Source: Copromyces sp. CBS 386.78
Lineage: Eukaryota > Ascomycota > Sordariomycetes > Sordariales > Sordariaceae
Assembly (NCBI GenBank): GCA_030685235.1
Contig: MU839116.1
Location: forward strand, 1 to 64,000
DNA: 64,000 nt
Reading direction: 5' to 3'
Numbering within the stretch: the stretch's first letter is position 1; each line of letters opens with the position of its first letter. A program made the position numbers and the translations under genes. Positions 1-10,699 of this stretch are shown piece after piece. The notes below the pieces were generated by a model. It saw only the letters and a program-made list of their open reading frames with translations, ran no database searches and was not told where the DNA came from.

Positions 1-1
1 C

Positions 2-86
<85 letters not shown>

Positions 87-94
87 TCAACAAC
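1..94 (+). repeat. (CAA)n trinucleotide tract
   Basis: A nearly pure CAA/AAC repeat opens the window. It is interrupted once (ATC at 86-88) before ending in mixed sequence. In the frame that stays open to the stop at 407-409 it reads as a run of about 28 Asn. Its left end is outside the window, so the full length is unknown. Homopolymer Asn/Gln tracts are common in Neurospora proteins. Confidence 0.95.
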
Positions 95-409
95 AGCGAA
101 TCCTCCCCTCCAGAAAACCCACGCTACTGGCTCTTGAGGTTCGGCGAGGACGAGTACGTCGATATTGAGACGACGGGTGCCAACGGTGAAAAGGCGACGG
201 AGAGAAAGCCGAGAGTAAGTTGGGGGTTGTGCACCAGGCTGGGCTTGGATGGCAGGAAGGAGGAAGATAAGGAGGCTGTGGCGTTTGTGATGAAAGGAGA
301 AGAAGATGGTAGGTTTGGGTTGTTGAGGGTGGGAAAGATCAAGGTGGAAGGGAAGGGGACGAAGCCAGCTAGGCAGGTGATGAAGGACTTGGCTGTTCGG
401 GCTCGTTAG
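2..409 (+). CDS. C-terminal part of an unrecognised protein with an Asn tract (5' truncated)
   Basis: The frame beginning at base 2 is open from the window edge to a TAG at 407-409, about 135 codons. It starts with poly-Asn, passes through a short Ser/Pro stretch and then a compact charged segment with the words RYWLLRFGEDEY, RVSWGLCTRLG and KPARQVMKDL. The last 90 residues look like folded, conserved sequence. I do not recognise the family. A possible donor (GTAAGT near 213) lies inside the frame, so part of this could be intronic if splicing occurs, but the frame stays open across it. The gene converges with the minus-strand gene at 876. Confidence 0.55.
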
Positions 410-875
410 GATGGGTATGGCAAATGGTGGTTACATGTAAGATTAGGACAAGTTACAAAAGAGCACGAATCACAAAACGTCCGAAACACAATCGCAAGCA
501 AGGAAGGTTATATAGTGTCTTCAAAGTTGCCGTGGTTGAATTTCAATAGTATACATCGCGGTATATCCCAACCGCCCACTAACTAGAGTAGCCCATCTGC
601 TATCTCTCAAGCATCAAGCGTCACATCGTTCCACCATCCGAAATTTCTTTCAAGGAAGGTTGGTAGTCAGATAGAGAGCTCCAGTTTGCTCGGGGTGTTT
701 TCGCTCCCTGGCTCCCGGAAACCCTCCGCCAGAGTCATCAGTCGCTGATGATTTGGAGTCCCGCATTTTCAGCAGGTGGCTACCTTCGTTTCGTATCGTT
801 TCGTCGTCATAAGTATAAGGATATCATTCCTCGTTATCATCATGGTAACGGTGTGACGGTCATGATGGACTACGT
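410..875. other. Convergent intergenic spacer
   Basis: This is 3' flanking sequence between two converging genes and presumably carries both polyadenylation regions. I see no ORF, RNA gene or repeat in it. Confidence 0.6.
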
Positions 876-1411
876 TTAGTCCCTGGCAACCTTGTGCTCG
901 TCATCGACGCTGCCGCCGCTAGAGGAAGTATCCGTTTTCTGGAGAGTCACCTCCTCTTCCTCAGGGGCGTCATGGACACCCTCCTCGAAGACTGGCTCGG
1001 GCTCGTTGACCTCGAACTTGGACTTGAAGTGATCCATGTTGTTGGAGATGGCACTGGCGTTGGAGTGACGGCGAGCATTGACGAAGCTGAACTCGGGGTC
1101 GTCGAGGACCTCATCACCAGCGTTGCCCCTGTTGACAATGATGTTAGTACATGGTGAGACATACGGAGGTAGATATGAGAAGGGCCACATACCAGTTGCT
1201 CTTGCCACCACCGTTCTTCTTGATCTTTTTGGGATCGGCATCGGGGAAACCGTGCTTGCCAAAGAACTTGGGAACATGTTCGACGGGGACGAATGTGCCG
1301 TCTTCGGACTGGCCGACGTGGGCCTTGTCGTTGTACTTGTGAGAACGAGTCACTAAGGACATGTGTAAGTATAGGCACGTGTGATGTCCTGGCAAGGAGA
1401 AGGCACTTACT
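876..1411 (-). CDS. Stf2/Tma10-like small hydrophilic protein; start codon split by an intron
   Basis: The model is complement(join(876..1128,1193..1352,1411)), 137 residues. The conserved core matches the yeast Stf2/Tma10 family: an N-terminal MTR-S-H-K-Y, a central GGGKSNWGNAGDE (yeast has GKGNWGKPGDE) and a following ARRHSNAS. The yeast proteins are small, associated with F1F0-ATPase regulation and stress or desiccation tolerance; I infer a similar role. The C-terminal third is acidic and unlike yeast. Intron 1 (1353..1410, GTAAGT...TTAG) separates the A of the ATG from TG: exon 1 supplies one coding base and the product then starts MTR as in yeast. Intron 2 (1129..1192, GTATGT, TACTAAC branch, CAG) falls inside the SNW-G codon. 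An alternative ATG inside intron 1 would give MSLVTRS if intron 1 were retained, but MTR fits the family better. Confidence 0.8.
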
Positions 1412-2160
1412 TTTGAATGTGTTGTCAAAGGTGGTGTAATGAAAGAGCTGTGTACGTGAAGTAGTATGTGGGGTTGATGTTGTCGTTATTGTTGTTGGAA
1501 GATATTATTCAACGGTAGTCGTCGTCAAGTTGATCTGAGGGACAAAGGTCAGCCAGCGTCACACAAACAACATGCGGGGTTGATAAGGCTGATATGGGAG
1601 ACGAGGTGATGGATGGCCGGGATAGTCGGAGTTGGAAAAGGGGCACGGGATGTCTGAACTTACAGCTTTGTGAAGGTGCAGAGTGGGGTGATGTCACAGA
1701 TGTGGAAGAGTTGAAAGTAGTCGACTATTACAAAATGTAGTGAAGATGGAAAGACGTGTTGTGATTATGGTAAACAGAGAAGAAAGAGATGGTTGAAGTC
1801 GTGTTTGCACTAGTAATACCAGCAGTACGTAGTGGTAGTTGCAGTTGCTGTGATGTGGTGATGTGTGAGTGTTGAAAGGAAACGATGATGGGATGGAGGG
1901 ATGGGAGCTTCTCCTCTTATAAAGGCATGGAAGATCCCGAACCTTCCAATGGGAATGGGATGGGGAGTCATCGTCGAAGAGGGGTCGAGGTACGAAGCTA
2001 CGACGTTGCTCGCACCTACGATCTGCTCTGCGGCTGCTGTTTGGGAAGTCACTGGTGGAGAGAGATTGGTGAGGAGGCCGCGGATGTGCAGTCACGCGAC
2101 ACTTGATGCAAGAGTCCATGAGACTGGCCTGACCTGAGGTGTCTGCCGGGGCTTCCAACT
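1412..2160 (-). promoter_or_regulatory. 5' leader and promoter of the Stf2-like gene, with a probable leader intron
   Basis: Reading leftward into the gene, a GTAAGTTC donor at 1663 and a CCCTCAG acceptor ending at 1535 define a likely intron of 129 nt in the untranslated leader. An in-frame stop upstream of the split ATG, with no other in-frame ATG between, supports this stretch being leader. The promoter itself cannot be placed. Confidence 0.4.
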
Positions 2161-4330
2161 CAACGGGAAAGAGGGGCCCACGGCCAATTCTTTGTTTTTG
2201 GTCTCCATCGTCTCAGCCTCAAGCTCCAATGCCGATTCTCAAACGTTCCATGTCACCATTCTGAGCTGTGGTGACCAAATCTCAACATGATGGCATCGCT
2301 GTTGACGTGATGAAGAGACCCCGATTTTGCTTGCGAATTGCCTCATTTATCCGGATGTTGATTTGCATATCTTTCCCCTTGCCGATTGACAACACCCTGT
2401 TCTTATCTGGCGTAGTTGCAGCTCCCGTCTCGATGAAGTTCATTGCCCATCTCGTCCATTCCATATCAAGATCCGGATTCCGGAAGTCGAGAGATCGAAC
2501 ACACCTCCCCCCTGTTAGCTGTGGGGAGTTGGAGGTCAGAGATACGTGTTTGTTATTGAGACTGTGCTTCACTTACACGAAAGCGGTCGAGAGCCCACCC
2601 AGAGCCCGCCAAGTCAACAACCAACACTGCCACTGAAATGCGGAATCTATGATTCTAGCCCAGCTCCTCTGGGTCCTTGGCACTGATGGTATATGTGTCA
2701 CGCTGTCGAGATTTTCTCATTTGAAATCTGCGGCCATGGGCACCAGCACAGTCCGTTTAAACGCTCGACTGACAGGACCCAGCAAAATGCAGCCAATGCG
2801 GCGGGGGTGACATCAGACCTCAGGTCTCAGGGACTCCCGGTCGCTCTGCTGCACTGTGGTGGTGATTTTGCGGGGTATGGAGCACACACCCGGCGCCAAG
2901 CCTGTCACGGTTTAGCGTCAATTGCTTTCACACTTCCAGACCTGCCGGATCGTTAATTCGCTTTCGAACCTTCTTGTCCGTTCTCGAGAACCACTTTGGG
3001 TCAGGGCGATATCGACGAGATAGCAGGAATCCGGATGAAGCAACCTGCAAATTCGGGTGACGAGCTCCACGAACTCCAAAATCGCGGTTAACAAACGCTG
3101 GACCCCCTCGAGCCCCTCCATGTGACCATCCCACGGCAGTCAACGGCAAGCAAGTGGAAGTTTCCGAACATCAGGCCAGATTCGAAACCAGTCCCCGCCC
3201 GTGACCGGATTCGTCAATTCGTCCATCAACTTATCGCGGGTTAGGACACTGTCCGTCATCGAAGGGTCCAGAACTCGATAAGCCTCAACACCAGCCATTT
3301 CATCCCTGGATCTGTTGACTTGCACTACACGAACCGGGTTTTCAGTCAGCAGCTGAAATGGACAGGTTGTCCAAAACACATGTACACCATGTGGAGATAT
3401 CGTCGGATAGAGCGTCAGAATAACATTTGGACAGATCGCATCGTTTTGGTTCGGCGTCGCGCCTTCTCGCCCGTCCGTTCATGGCGTGATTTTTCCCGGC
3501 GCTATGCTTGAGCCTCTGAACGGGTCAGGGGTAAGAAAGGGCAAACATCTGGCCGAGCGGACTTTCTCTCAGTCATCGTTTTGTTGACTTTGATGCCGTG
3601 CCTGGATATCTCCAACAATCAACGGCGGGCCTAAACGGGAACATCAAATGGCCTGATGACGGATCTCTGCCGATATGCCACCGCATGATGCGGAAATAGA
3701 TAACGCCCAAGCTGTACGATACAAAAACATTTGAACCCTTACGACCCCTTCTTAGAGAACCATAATAACTCCCGCATTCCGGCTTTGTGCTTTCGTCGTA
3801 CCGTTGTCGGTTTCCGCCGTGAACACTTACCTTAGGTTTGGGGGTCGTCCGACATCGGCAAATCCGTCAAATAGTGGTGGTGCCGGTGGTTTAGTGAATG
3901 TCACCAGAGGATCAGTCATAAAATTCTGTTAGGACAGCACCGTCCATTGATCTAATTCGCACGCACGTTCCGCGCATCATTCAGAGCCAGCGCACAGTCT
4001 TTATTCTGTCCCGCACATTGACCTCTGTACCTAGTGGCAAAAGATTTGTAATGCAGATCTTAGGTACATTTTGTCGAAACCTGCAGCGCCTCCAGTGAAT
4101 TTCTAATCCTTTGCCTATCAAATTGGAAACCCACCATCACAGTCATTCCTCGCCGTCTGTCTTTTCACAATTCCGCGGGACAAAGGCTCGATCTCGATAA
4201 CACCAACAAAGACTACACTTTCGTTTTCTTTCCATTCCCCAATTTGCTGCCCCGAATAGCAGCAAAAACAGGGCCACTACAATTTCCATTTCCCCCAGAT
4301 CGTCGTCGAACTACCCCGCCATCGACCACC
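2161..4330. other. Intergenic region between divergent genes
   Basis: About 2.2 kb with only short, compositionally unremarkable ORFs. It should hold the distal promoter of the Stf2-like gene and the promoter and leader of dre2 (the last ~200 nt are pyrimidine-rich). I see no tRNA, 5S rRNA or repeat. Confidence 0.5.
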
Positions 4331-5446
4331 ATGTCGCCCATAACCCTCGATTTCTCATCTGACTTCAACCCCGCCATCACCACCGGCGCGGGGGCGTCGT
4401 CGTCTTCTACTCAACGAACCCTCCTTGTCGCGCCGCCATCCGTCGCCTCCCACGAGGAGCGCATCAGCGCCCTCTTCACCACCTACCCCCGCGACACCAC
4501 CGACCTGCACATGCTCGACCGCCTCGCCGCCGGCCTCGTCACCCTGCCCCAATCCACGTACGACCTGATCCTCGTCCTGACCGACCCGGACGGCAGCCGA
4601 CACGCCGAGGCCTCGGCCCTGCTCAGCAACCGCGCCGTGTGGGCGCTTCTTGTCCCCGCTCTCAAGGCCGGCGGCAAGCTGCGCAGCGAAGATGGCACCC
4701 TCGGCAGTAATAAGAGTGCGACTCCCACCCCCGAGGCCCGCGAGGCCGTGCTAGCCGGTCTCGTCGCCGGACCCGATGGGTTCACCAAGCCCGAGTACGC
4801 AGAGGAGGAAGCCGTCCCCCTGCGCTTCGGTCTCAAGAGGAAGAACAACCCCAACGCTGCTCCCGCCGTTACACCACTCGCGCCGCAGCCCGCTGCGCAA
4901 GTAGTCACCGCCGCGCCAGCCGGCGTCGGCTTCGTCACGCTTGACCTTGACGACGACCTTGACCTGGACGGCGAAGATGACGACGATGTTATTGATGAAG
5001 ACACGCTCCTCACGGAAGCCGATCTCCGTCGCCCCATCCAGCAGCCGCCCGAGTGCCAGCCCAAGCCCGGAAAGAAGAGGCGGGCGTGCAAGGACTGCAC
5101 GTGCGGGCTGGCGGAGCGGCTGGAGGCGGAGGATCAGGCGCGTAGAGACAAGGCGGACCAGGCGCTCAACACGCTCAAGCTCAAGAGCGAGGATTTGCTG
5201 GAGCTGGACCTGACGGTTCCGGGCAAGACGGGGAGCTGTGGTAGTTGTGCGCTGGGAGACGCTTTTAGGTGTGCTGGTATGTTCTTCCCACTCCCTCATC
5301 CCCTCCTTTTAATACGTATACGTATACGTAATAACTCGTGGGCATTTGACTAACGGAATTATGTAATAGGCTGCCCATACCTAGGCCTCCCACCTTTCAA
5401 GGTCGGCGAGGAGGTGTCGATCCTCAACAACGTGCCACAGTTGTAA
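4331..5446 (+). CDS. dre2: Fe-S cluster assembly protein Dre2 (anamorsin/CIAPIN1)
   Basis: The model is join(4331..5276,5370..5446), 340 residues. Dre2 is the cytosolic electron carrier that, with the diflavin reductase Tah18, supplies electrons to cytosolic iron-sulfur protein assembly. The N-terminal half is the methyltransferase-like domain and a linker rich in Asp follows. Both cluster-binding motifs are present: CX10CX2CXC with Cys242, 253, 256 and 258, and the twin CX2C motif CGSC...CAGC with Cys303, 306, 314 and 317. The intron (5277..5369, GTATGT...ATAG) falls just before the last cysteine, so that ligand is encoded only by the short second exon. The start is the first ATG in frame; the open frame upstream of it has no ATG. 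Length fits fungal orthologs. Confidence 0.95.
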
Positions 5447-6047
5447 GAGAGGGAGAGAAAGAGTTGAATGCAAAGAAGAAGTGGAACGAAACAGTCAGCG
5501 CCAATCACCTGTTTTCAAAAGGCCTGACACACGACGATTTCGCAACAAGATACCCGACTATGAAATTTGCTTTTTAGATTCAGGATAGAGTTCGTCCTGG
5601 GATGCTTTTACGTTGGTTAAGATAAACTTTATATGATTTTGGGGCACCTTCGAGATCTCAAAGAGGTCTCAGCTATGCCCCTGGGACATGAGATTCAAGG
5701 AATATGGAAAATAAGTGATATGTTTTTCACGCCCTTAGGGAACGGTTCAAAATGCATATTTTCTTTAGGTTCACAATACGATGGTTTTTACATTGCTTGC
5801 ATTAGCTTACAGCAAAAGGTGTAATTAGTATTTTGTGTAGAAAGCCATGCTTGACTGTTGAGGATAGGTTGTGTTTCTGGCTGTATATGGTGTCGATACC
5901 TACCTTAATCTTGTGAACATCGTGTTTTCTGTATCAAGATACACCCAACTCAAAATCTATATCAGCTTGCCTACCAACGATTCCAAAACGCCAAAAGTCA
6001 AAAGAATAACCAAATCAGATTTCACCCAAAAGCTACCTATCACTGTA
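5447..6047. other. Convergent intergenic spacer (dre2 / kex1)
   Basis: This is 3' flanking sequence of two converging genes, AT-rich in its middle. The ORFs here are short or are antisense extensions of kex1. Nothing else is visible. Confidence 0.6.
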
Positions 6048-8156
6048 TCACGACCTTCCAGCCTGTCCACTCGGGCCACCCTTCTCGCCCTTCCGCCCCT
6101 CCTCCTCCTCTTCATCATCACTAGCACCACCAATGCTATACCTACTATCCGCATGCGGATCCTCCGGCTTGCTCAAGTGCAAATCATCCAGCTCGTTCTC
6201 ATCAAAATCCTGCGCCTCCACATCCCTTCTTCCACTCCTCTTATTCCTGAACCCTTCCAGTCCCCGGCCCCTCGTCCTACCACCACCACTAACATTCCCC
6301 TGATGAGATCCCGACGGGTCGGTAGAAATACTATGTCTCTCGCCCGTAGCGACGCCCATATACCCCTGCCCAGCCGTCTTTCTCCTCTCTTTCCAGACAA
6401 ACCACCCCCACACGGCCGCAGCAACAATGACGATCACCAGAACCAGCTCGCCCGACTTGCGGTAGGCTTCCCACTTGGCCATCTCCAGCTTGGCCTTCTC
6501 GGCCGCTTGGTTGCTCGTGCTGTTCCCCGCTGCGCCGCCAACCGTCGTCTCGGGGAGCTTCTCGCCGTCGAGTCGCGAGTCCGTGGGCTGGCCGCCAATG
6601 CTGCTGATGTCCACGCCCATGAACCGATCGAGCATGTCGCGGGTGCGCCGGGGGTAGTCAAAGGGGACCATGTGGCTGGAGTTGTAGAACAGGACGTAAG
6701 TGAGGTTGCGCGCCTGCTGCCAGAAGCCGGCGGGTTCGCCTTCGAAGGTCCAGTCGCGCCGGGTGGCCCAGGTTCCCGGGGTGAGCTCGAAGCCTTTGCC
6801 GCCGTTCCATTCCATGTTGGAGATCAGCGCTTCGGTGCCCAGGTGGTTGCAGATGAGGTCTTCGGCGCCGGAGAAGAGCAGGATGGGCACGCCCGAGGAG
6901 AGGATGTCGGGCAACAAAGTGATGGACGGCTTGGTCTTGGGGTGGAAGTTCATACCTACCTGGCCGTTGCACTCGGTCCAGCCGGTCGACTTGTTCTCGT
7001 TGATGTTGAGCGCCTTGATGACTTCCTTCTTGCGGAGGTAGGGCGTCACGCTCTTGAGGTCGGGAGGCCAGGCCATGCCGCAGGAGGGGTAGTCGTCCTT
7101 CAGGCGGACGTCGTACATGTTGTAGCATTGTTGCTTGCCGCTAGCGCCGACGCCGCCGGCGGTCTGTTGAAGCATGTCCTGCAGGATCTCTTCGCATTCC
7201 GGGTAGTCAATCTTGTCGGGGGTTTCGGTGATTCTTAGTTGGCAGAGGCGCTGTTGATTCTCGAGCCGGGTGGCGAGGTCGGTGCCCTTCTTGACGATAC
7301 CCTTCTCGTAGGCAAACTGGAGGTAGGCGTCGTATTGCTCTTTGGGGGAGACCCAACCGTTGCCGATGAGAAGGCCAGCAAGGTTCCATTTGTGGCTGAT
7401 AGGACCAGCGTTCTTGTTGCGTTCGATAATGGCTTGGGCGATGTAGGGGATGTGTTGACCGGCGTAAGACTCTCCGGCAATGTAAAGCTAAGAAATGGGT
7501 TAGACAGAACTGATCAACAAGTTCAGAGTATGGCACCTACATCGTCATGCTCGTACTCGGGGAACAGAGCAAACCACCTCTCCAGAAAGGTGATAAAGTT
7601 GGCCGCCATCTCGGTCAATTCGTGGATGTAGGCGTTGGTGTCAACATAACTGAAGCCGGTACCGACGGGGTTGTCGACAAACAAGACGTTGGCGAACTCG
7701 TTCCATGCGCCATCGTTGTATACCAAAGTGTTCTCGTCCTTCAGTCTGTAGGGGCCGATTTCCATCAAGGCGCCATCCTCGGAACTGCAACCGGGACCAC
7801 CATTTAGCCAGATGACGGTTCGTTGTTTGTTGGCGATATGCTTGTTCTGGAAGTGCCAGAAGAATAGGTTACCGTTGGTTTCAGGGGTAACCTCGATATG
7901 TCTTGTTGTGGTATCATGTCAGCCTGGGTATTCTCCCACATGTCGAATTCCACCGAAAAAAGCAACCGGGAACTTACCCAGCATGCATCTTCAACAGAGG
8001 ACCGTCTGGTGCGCCTGGCAGATCATGGACAAAGTAATCGGCGGAGCCAGCAGCGGCAACGAAGCTGGACGTCCATGACAGGGTGAATGCCGCGATCAAG
8101 GTCGGCAGGCGTCTCCAGCTAGCCATGGACCGGCCAGCATTGGTGGTGGCGGCCAT
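6048..8156 (-). CDS. kex1: Pheromone-processing carboxypeptidase Kex1
   Basis: The model is complement(join(6048..7487,7541..7901,7978..8156)), 659 residues. Kex1 is a Golgi membrane serine carboxypeptidase (S10 family) that trims C-terminal Lys/Arg left by Kex2 on secreted precursors such as pheromones. The N-terminus has a hydrophobic signal segment. The substrate-binding motif [10 protein letters not shown] and the catalytic triad are visible: Ser187 in GESYAG, Asp390 in FSGAEDL and His452 in SSHMVPFD. One transmembrane helix (about residues 528-545) is followed by a long acidic cytoplasmic tail, as in fungal Kex1. Both introns are GT-AG (7902..7977 and 7488..7540). The start is the ATG opening [10 protein letters not shown]. 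Confidence 0.95.
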
Positions 8157-9394
8157 GATCACCAACTGGACTCAAGTCGCCGAGTTCAATTGTGGTGGAG
8201 GGGGAGACAATTTGTCGTAAGTTCGGCTACCTATCACCACCGGCCACGTTCATTGGGGAGGATAGGTAGTAAAGGGCCGACAACAACGGCGGAAGTTGTA
8301 GGAATTGGAAAAAAGGTCGAGATGTTGCTGCTCTGCCTGAGACAGCATGAAACGGGAAAGAGGGAATCTGTCCTTGAACAATACGCGGGATGAATGCCAC
8401 TGCGGCACGGATAGTGGCGTTCCATTTCAGCTGGGCCTAACAGCGGGCTTATTAAGGGACCCTGTTAGTGCCAACTGCCCTCTGGGCGATCTCCGTATTC
8501 TAGCCTAAAACACAGCTGGGGGTGCCTGGTCCTTGCTCGCCGTAAACCCGCAAGCCGATTCCAATTCTCCATCACCTTTGAACTTTCCGGTTACCTCTAC
8601 CGGTATGTCTCATTCTTCAGCAATAAGGTACCTCATCACGCTGGCATGAAGTTCTCTTCTGATTGATTGAGTGTACGCCATTTGATATAAAACATAGAGA
8701 GCCTCTGAAGTTTCGTCGAGATCTTCAGGAACCGCATCTGGCTTTGAATAGGCCGCCCCTTATTCAGCCACTGAGACGACTTGACGAGCGTAGACTGAAG
8801 TTTTTCGACAGTTTGACTCGCCAATGTTTGACAAAGAGCAACCATAGAGAGCTAGCCTTTACACAAACAAAACACCAAGGGAGACAGTCCTGGATCCGGA
8901 TATCGGCAAGACATGAAGATCCATTCACAAGACCTGCCCAGACCAAAACAACCGAGCGACTGTTCCGTCAGCACGACTCATCTCGGCAGTCAGACTTGAA
9001 GAATTACGTATATACCATTACAAGCTCTTCCACACTCCTCAGCGGAATGAGACGGCGATCAGACAAACTCACAGTGTATGAAGTTGGTCCCTCTGGTGGC
9101 TGTCCTCTATGCCGGACCTTTGCCGTCATGTTCATACTGTACAAGACAAGGCGGGGCCGGCTTCCAAGAATCGGGCCCGGATCACCGACCTGGATCACCG
9201 TTGCGGCATGTCTTGGCACGGCCGGGGAAGAACCCCACCAAACTCATCAGAAGCTCCACCAAGAAAATGTTATAGCCTTGGCCTTGGAAGATGTCGTCCA
9301 AACACTTACACAACTTCACTTGATAGATATACCCTTGGATATTATTTTGGTCCCAGCACCCCTAACGAGCCGGTTTTAATCAAAAACCGCAGCA
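8157..9394. other. Divergent intergenic region (kex1 / Sfm1)
   Basis: A 1.2-kb stretch holding the promoters of two divergent genes. A 238-codon plus-strand frame (8663..9379) is present but has no recognisable domain and is unlikely to be a gene. No RNA gene or repeat is seen. Confidence 0.5.
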
Positions 9395-10312
9395 ATGGCC
9401 GCCACCACCAAGAAGACCTACATCGTCGAGCACCTCGACGAGGAGCTGGGTCCCTGGTCCGAGCTCGAGTACCTCGCCATCGCCAAGGAATCTCAAGAAA
9501 TCGGTTCCGAGTTCCATCTGACTTCCCTTCCGCTGGGCTTCAAGGTGCCCGAGGCTCTGGCTGCCGTGCCGGCCTTCAAGGCCGAGAACCGTGGTGTGGA
9601 GGACATCTATGCTGCTGACAAGAGCAGGGTCTGCCTGCTGGATCCCGCGGCCAAGAAGGACTTGAGCCCGGAGGATGGCGAGACGTTTGATGTTTTCCTG
9701 TTTGGCGGTATTTTGGGTATGTCTTCTTCTGGCTTACATGTATTTCGGTTCATCAACAAAAAAGTGCTAACTCTGTCGTGTTATATAGGTGATGACCCCC
9801 CGAGAGGTAAAGTTATCTATCTCTCTCTGAGACTGGTTGCTAACGACCGAAACAGACAGAACTTCTGAGCTCCGCAAGAAGGGTTTCGAGGGTCGCCGCC
9901 TCGGCCCCGTTCAGATGACCACTGACACCGCTGTCCGTGTCACTCGTCTTGTTGTTGAGGGCAAGAGTAAGTTACCATTGAGATGATGCCTCATTCCTTT
10001 AGCTTTCTATGCTCTTCGCAGTTGCTCTTCAAACTTCTCAAGGGCACTTGTGGAATTGTTGCTAACCTCTCCCAGCCCCCGTTGACAAGATCCCCTACGT
10101 TGACCACCCCGAGCTCAAGTTCAGCGAGCACGAGAGCACACAGATGCCCTTTCGTTATGTCACTGACAAGGAGGGCAAGCCAATCATGCCCGAGGCAAGT
10201 CCCTACCGGAAAGTTACTGATGAACGAATAGAAACACATAACTGACAGTTCATAGGGCATGGTCGAGTTGATCAAAAACGACACCGACAAGGCCATCGAC
10301 GACATGTTCTAA
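9395..10312 (+). CDS. sfm1: Sfm1-type SPOUT protein-arginine methyltransferase; five exons including an 18-nt exon
   Basis: The model is join(9395..9716,9789..9806,9856..9966,10076..10194,10256..10312), 208 residues. It matches the yeast Sfm1 pattern almost end to end: YIVEH, RVCLLDP, FDVFLFGGILGDDPPRDRT, RRLGPVQMTTDTAVR, MPFRYVTDKEGKPI and a C-terminal PEGMVELIK. Sfm1 is a knotted SPOUT enzyme that methylates an arginine of ribosomal protein Rps3; I infer the same substrate here. The conserved GDDPPRD can only be assembled with the 18-nt exon 9789..9806. The last intron (10195..10255) starts GCAAGT, a GC-AG intron forced by the conserved PEG-M junction. Length equals the yeast protein to within a few residues. 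Confidence 0.93.
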
Positions 10313-10699
10313 ATTGTTTGCCTTGGATATCAGTGAAGAAAAGATAGAGTATATACCCAACTAAATCTGTTTATATTTTGCCCCCTCTTTCTCTAAAAGG
10401 TTCTTGAGGGAAGTATTCTCAGACTCAAGCCAGCTATTGAGCTACCTTACTGCATGACAAATAAGCTTCAGCTACCTATAAGTACCCCAAGCGGGGTTCT
10501 CCCGTCCCTTGTTATCTTATCAAAACCTGTCTAAACCCCGCTGGGTATGAAACGGGATCCAGTTGACTCGATATCGGACGATCCAGGGTCCTGATATCTC
10601 GACAGCTTCACACTGATATATCTAGGTCTTGGCCAACTTTTTATGCCCAGAGCAACATCTCACGCGCCGACAAACAGTTTACCATAGCAGCCGCCCAAG
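10313..10699. other. Tandem intergenic spacer
   Basis: 3' region of the Sfm1 gene and promoter of the dihydroorotate dehydrogenase-like gene. Nothing else is recognisable. Confidence 0.5.

Noticed and set aside
5871..7238. A 455-codon plus-strand frame
   Set aside because: It is antisense to kex1, whose family, catalytic residues and introns are certain; the frame is a composition shadow.
8663..9379. A 238-codon plus-strand frame upstream of the Sfm1 gene
   Set aside because: Begins without a good ATG context, has mixed random composition and no domain; more likely promoter DNA.
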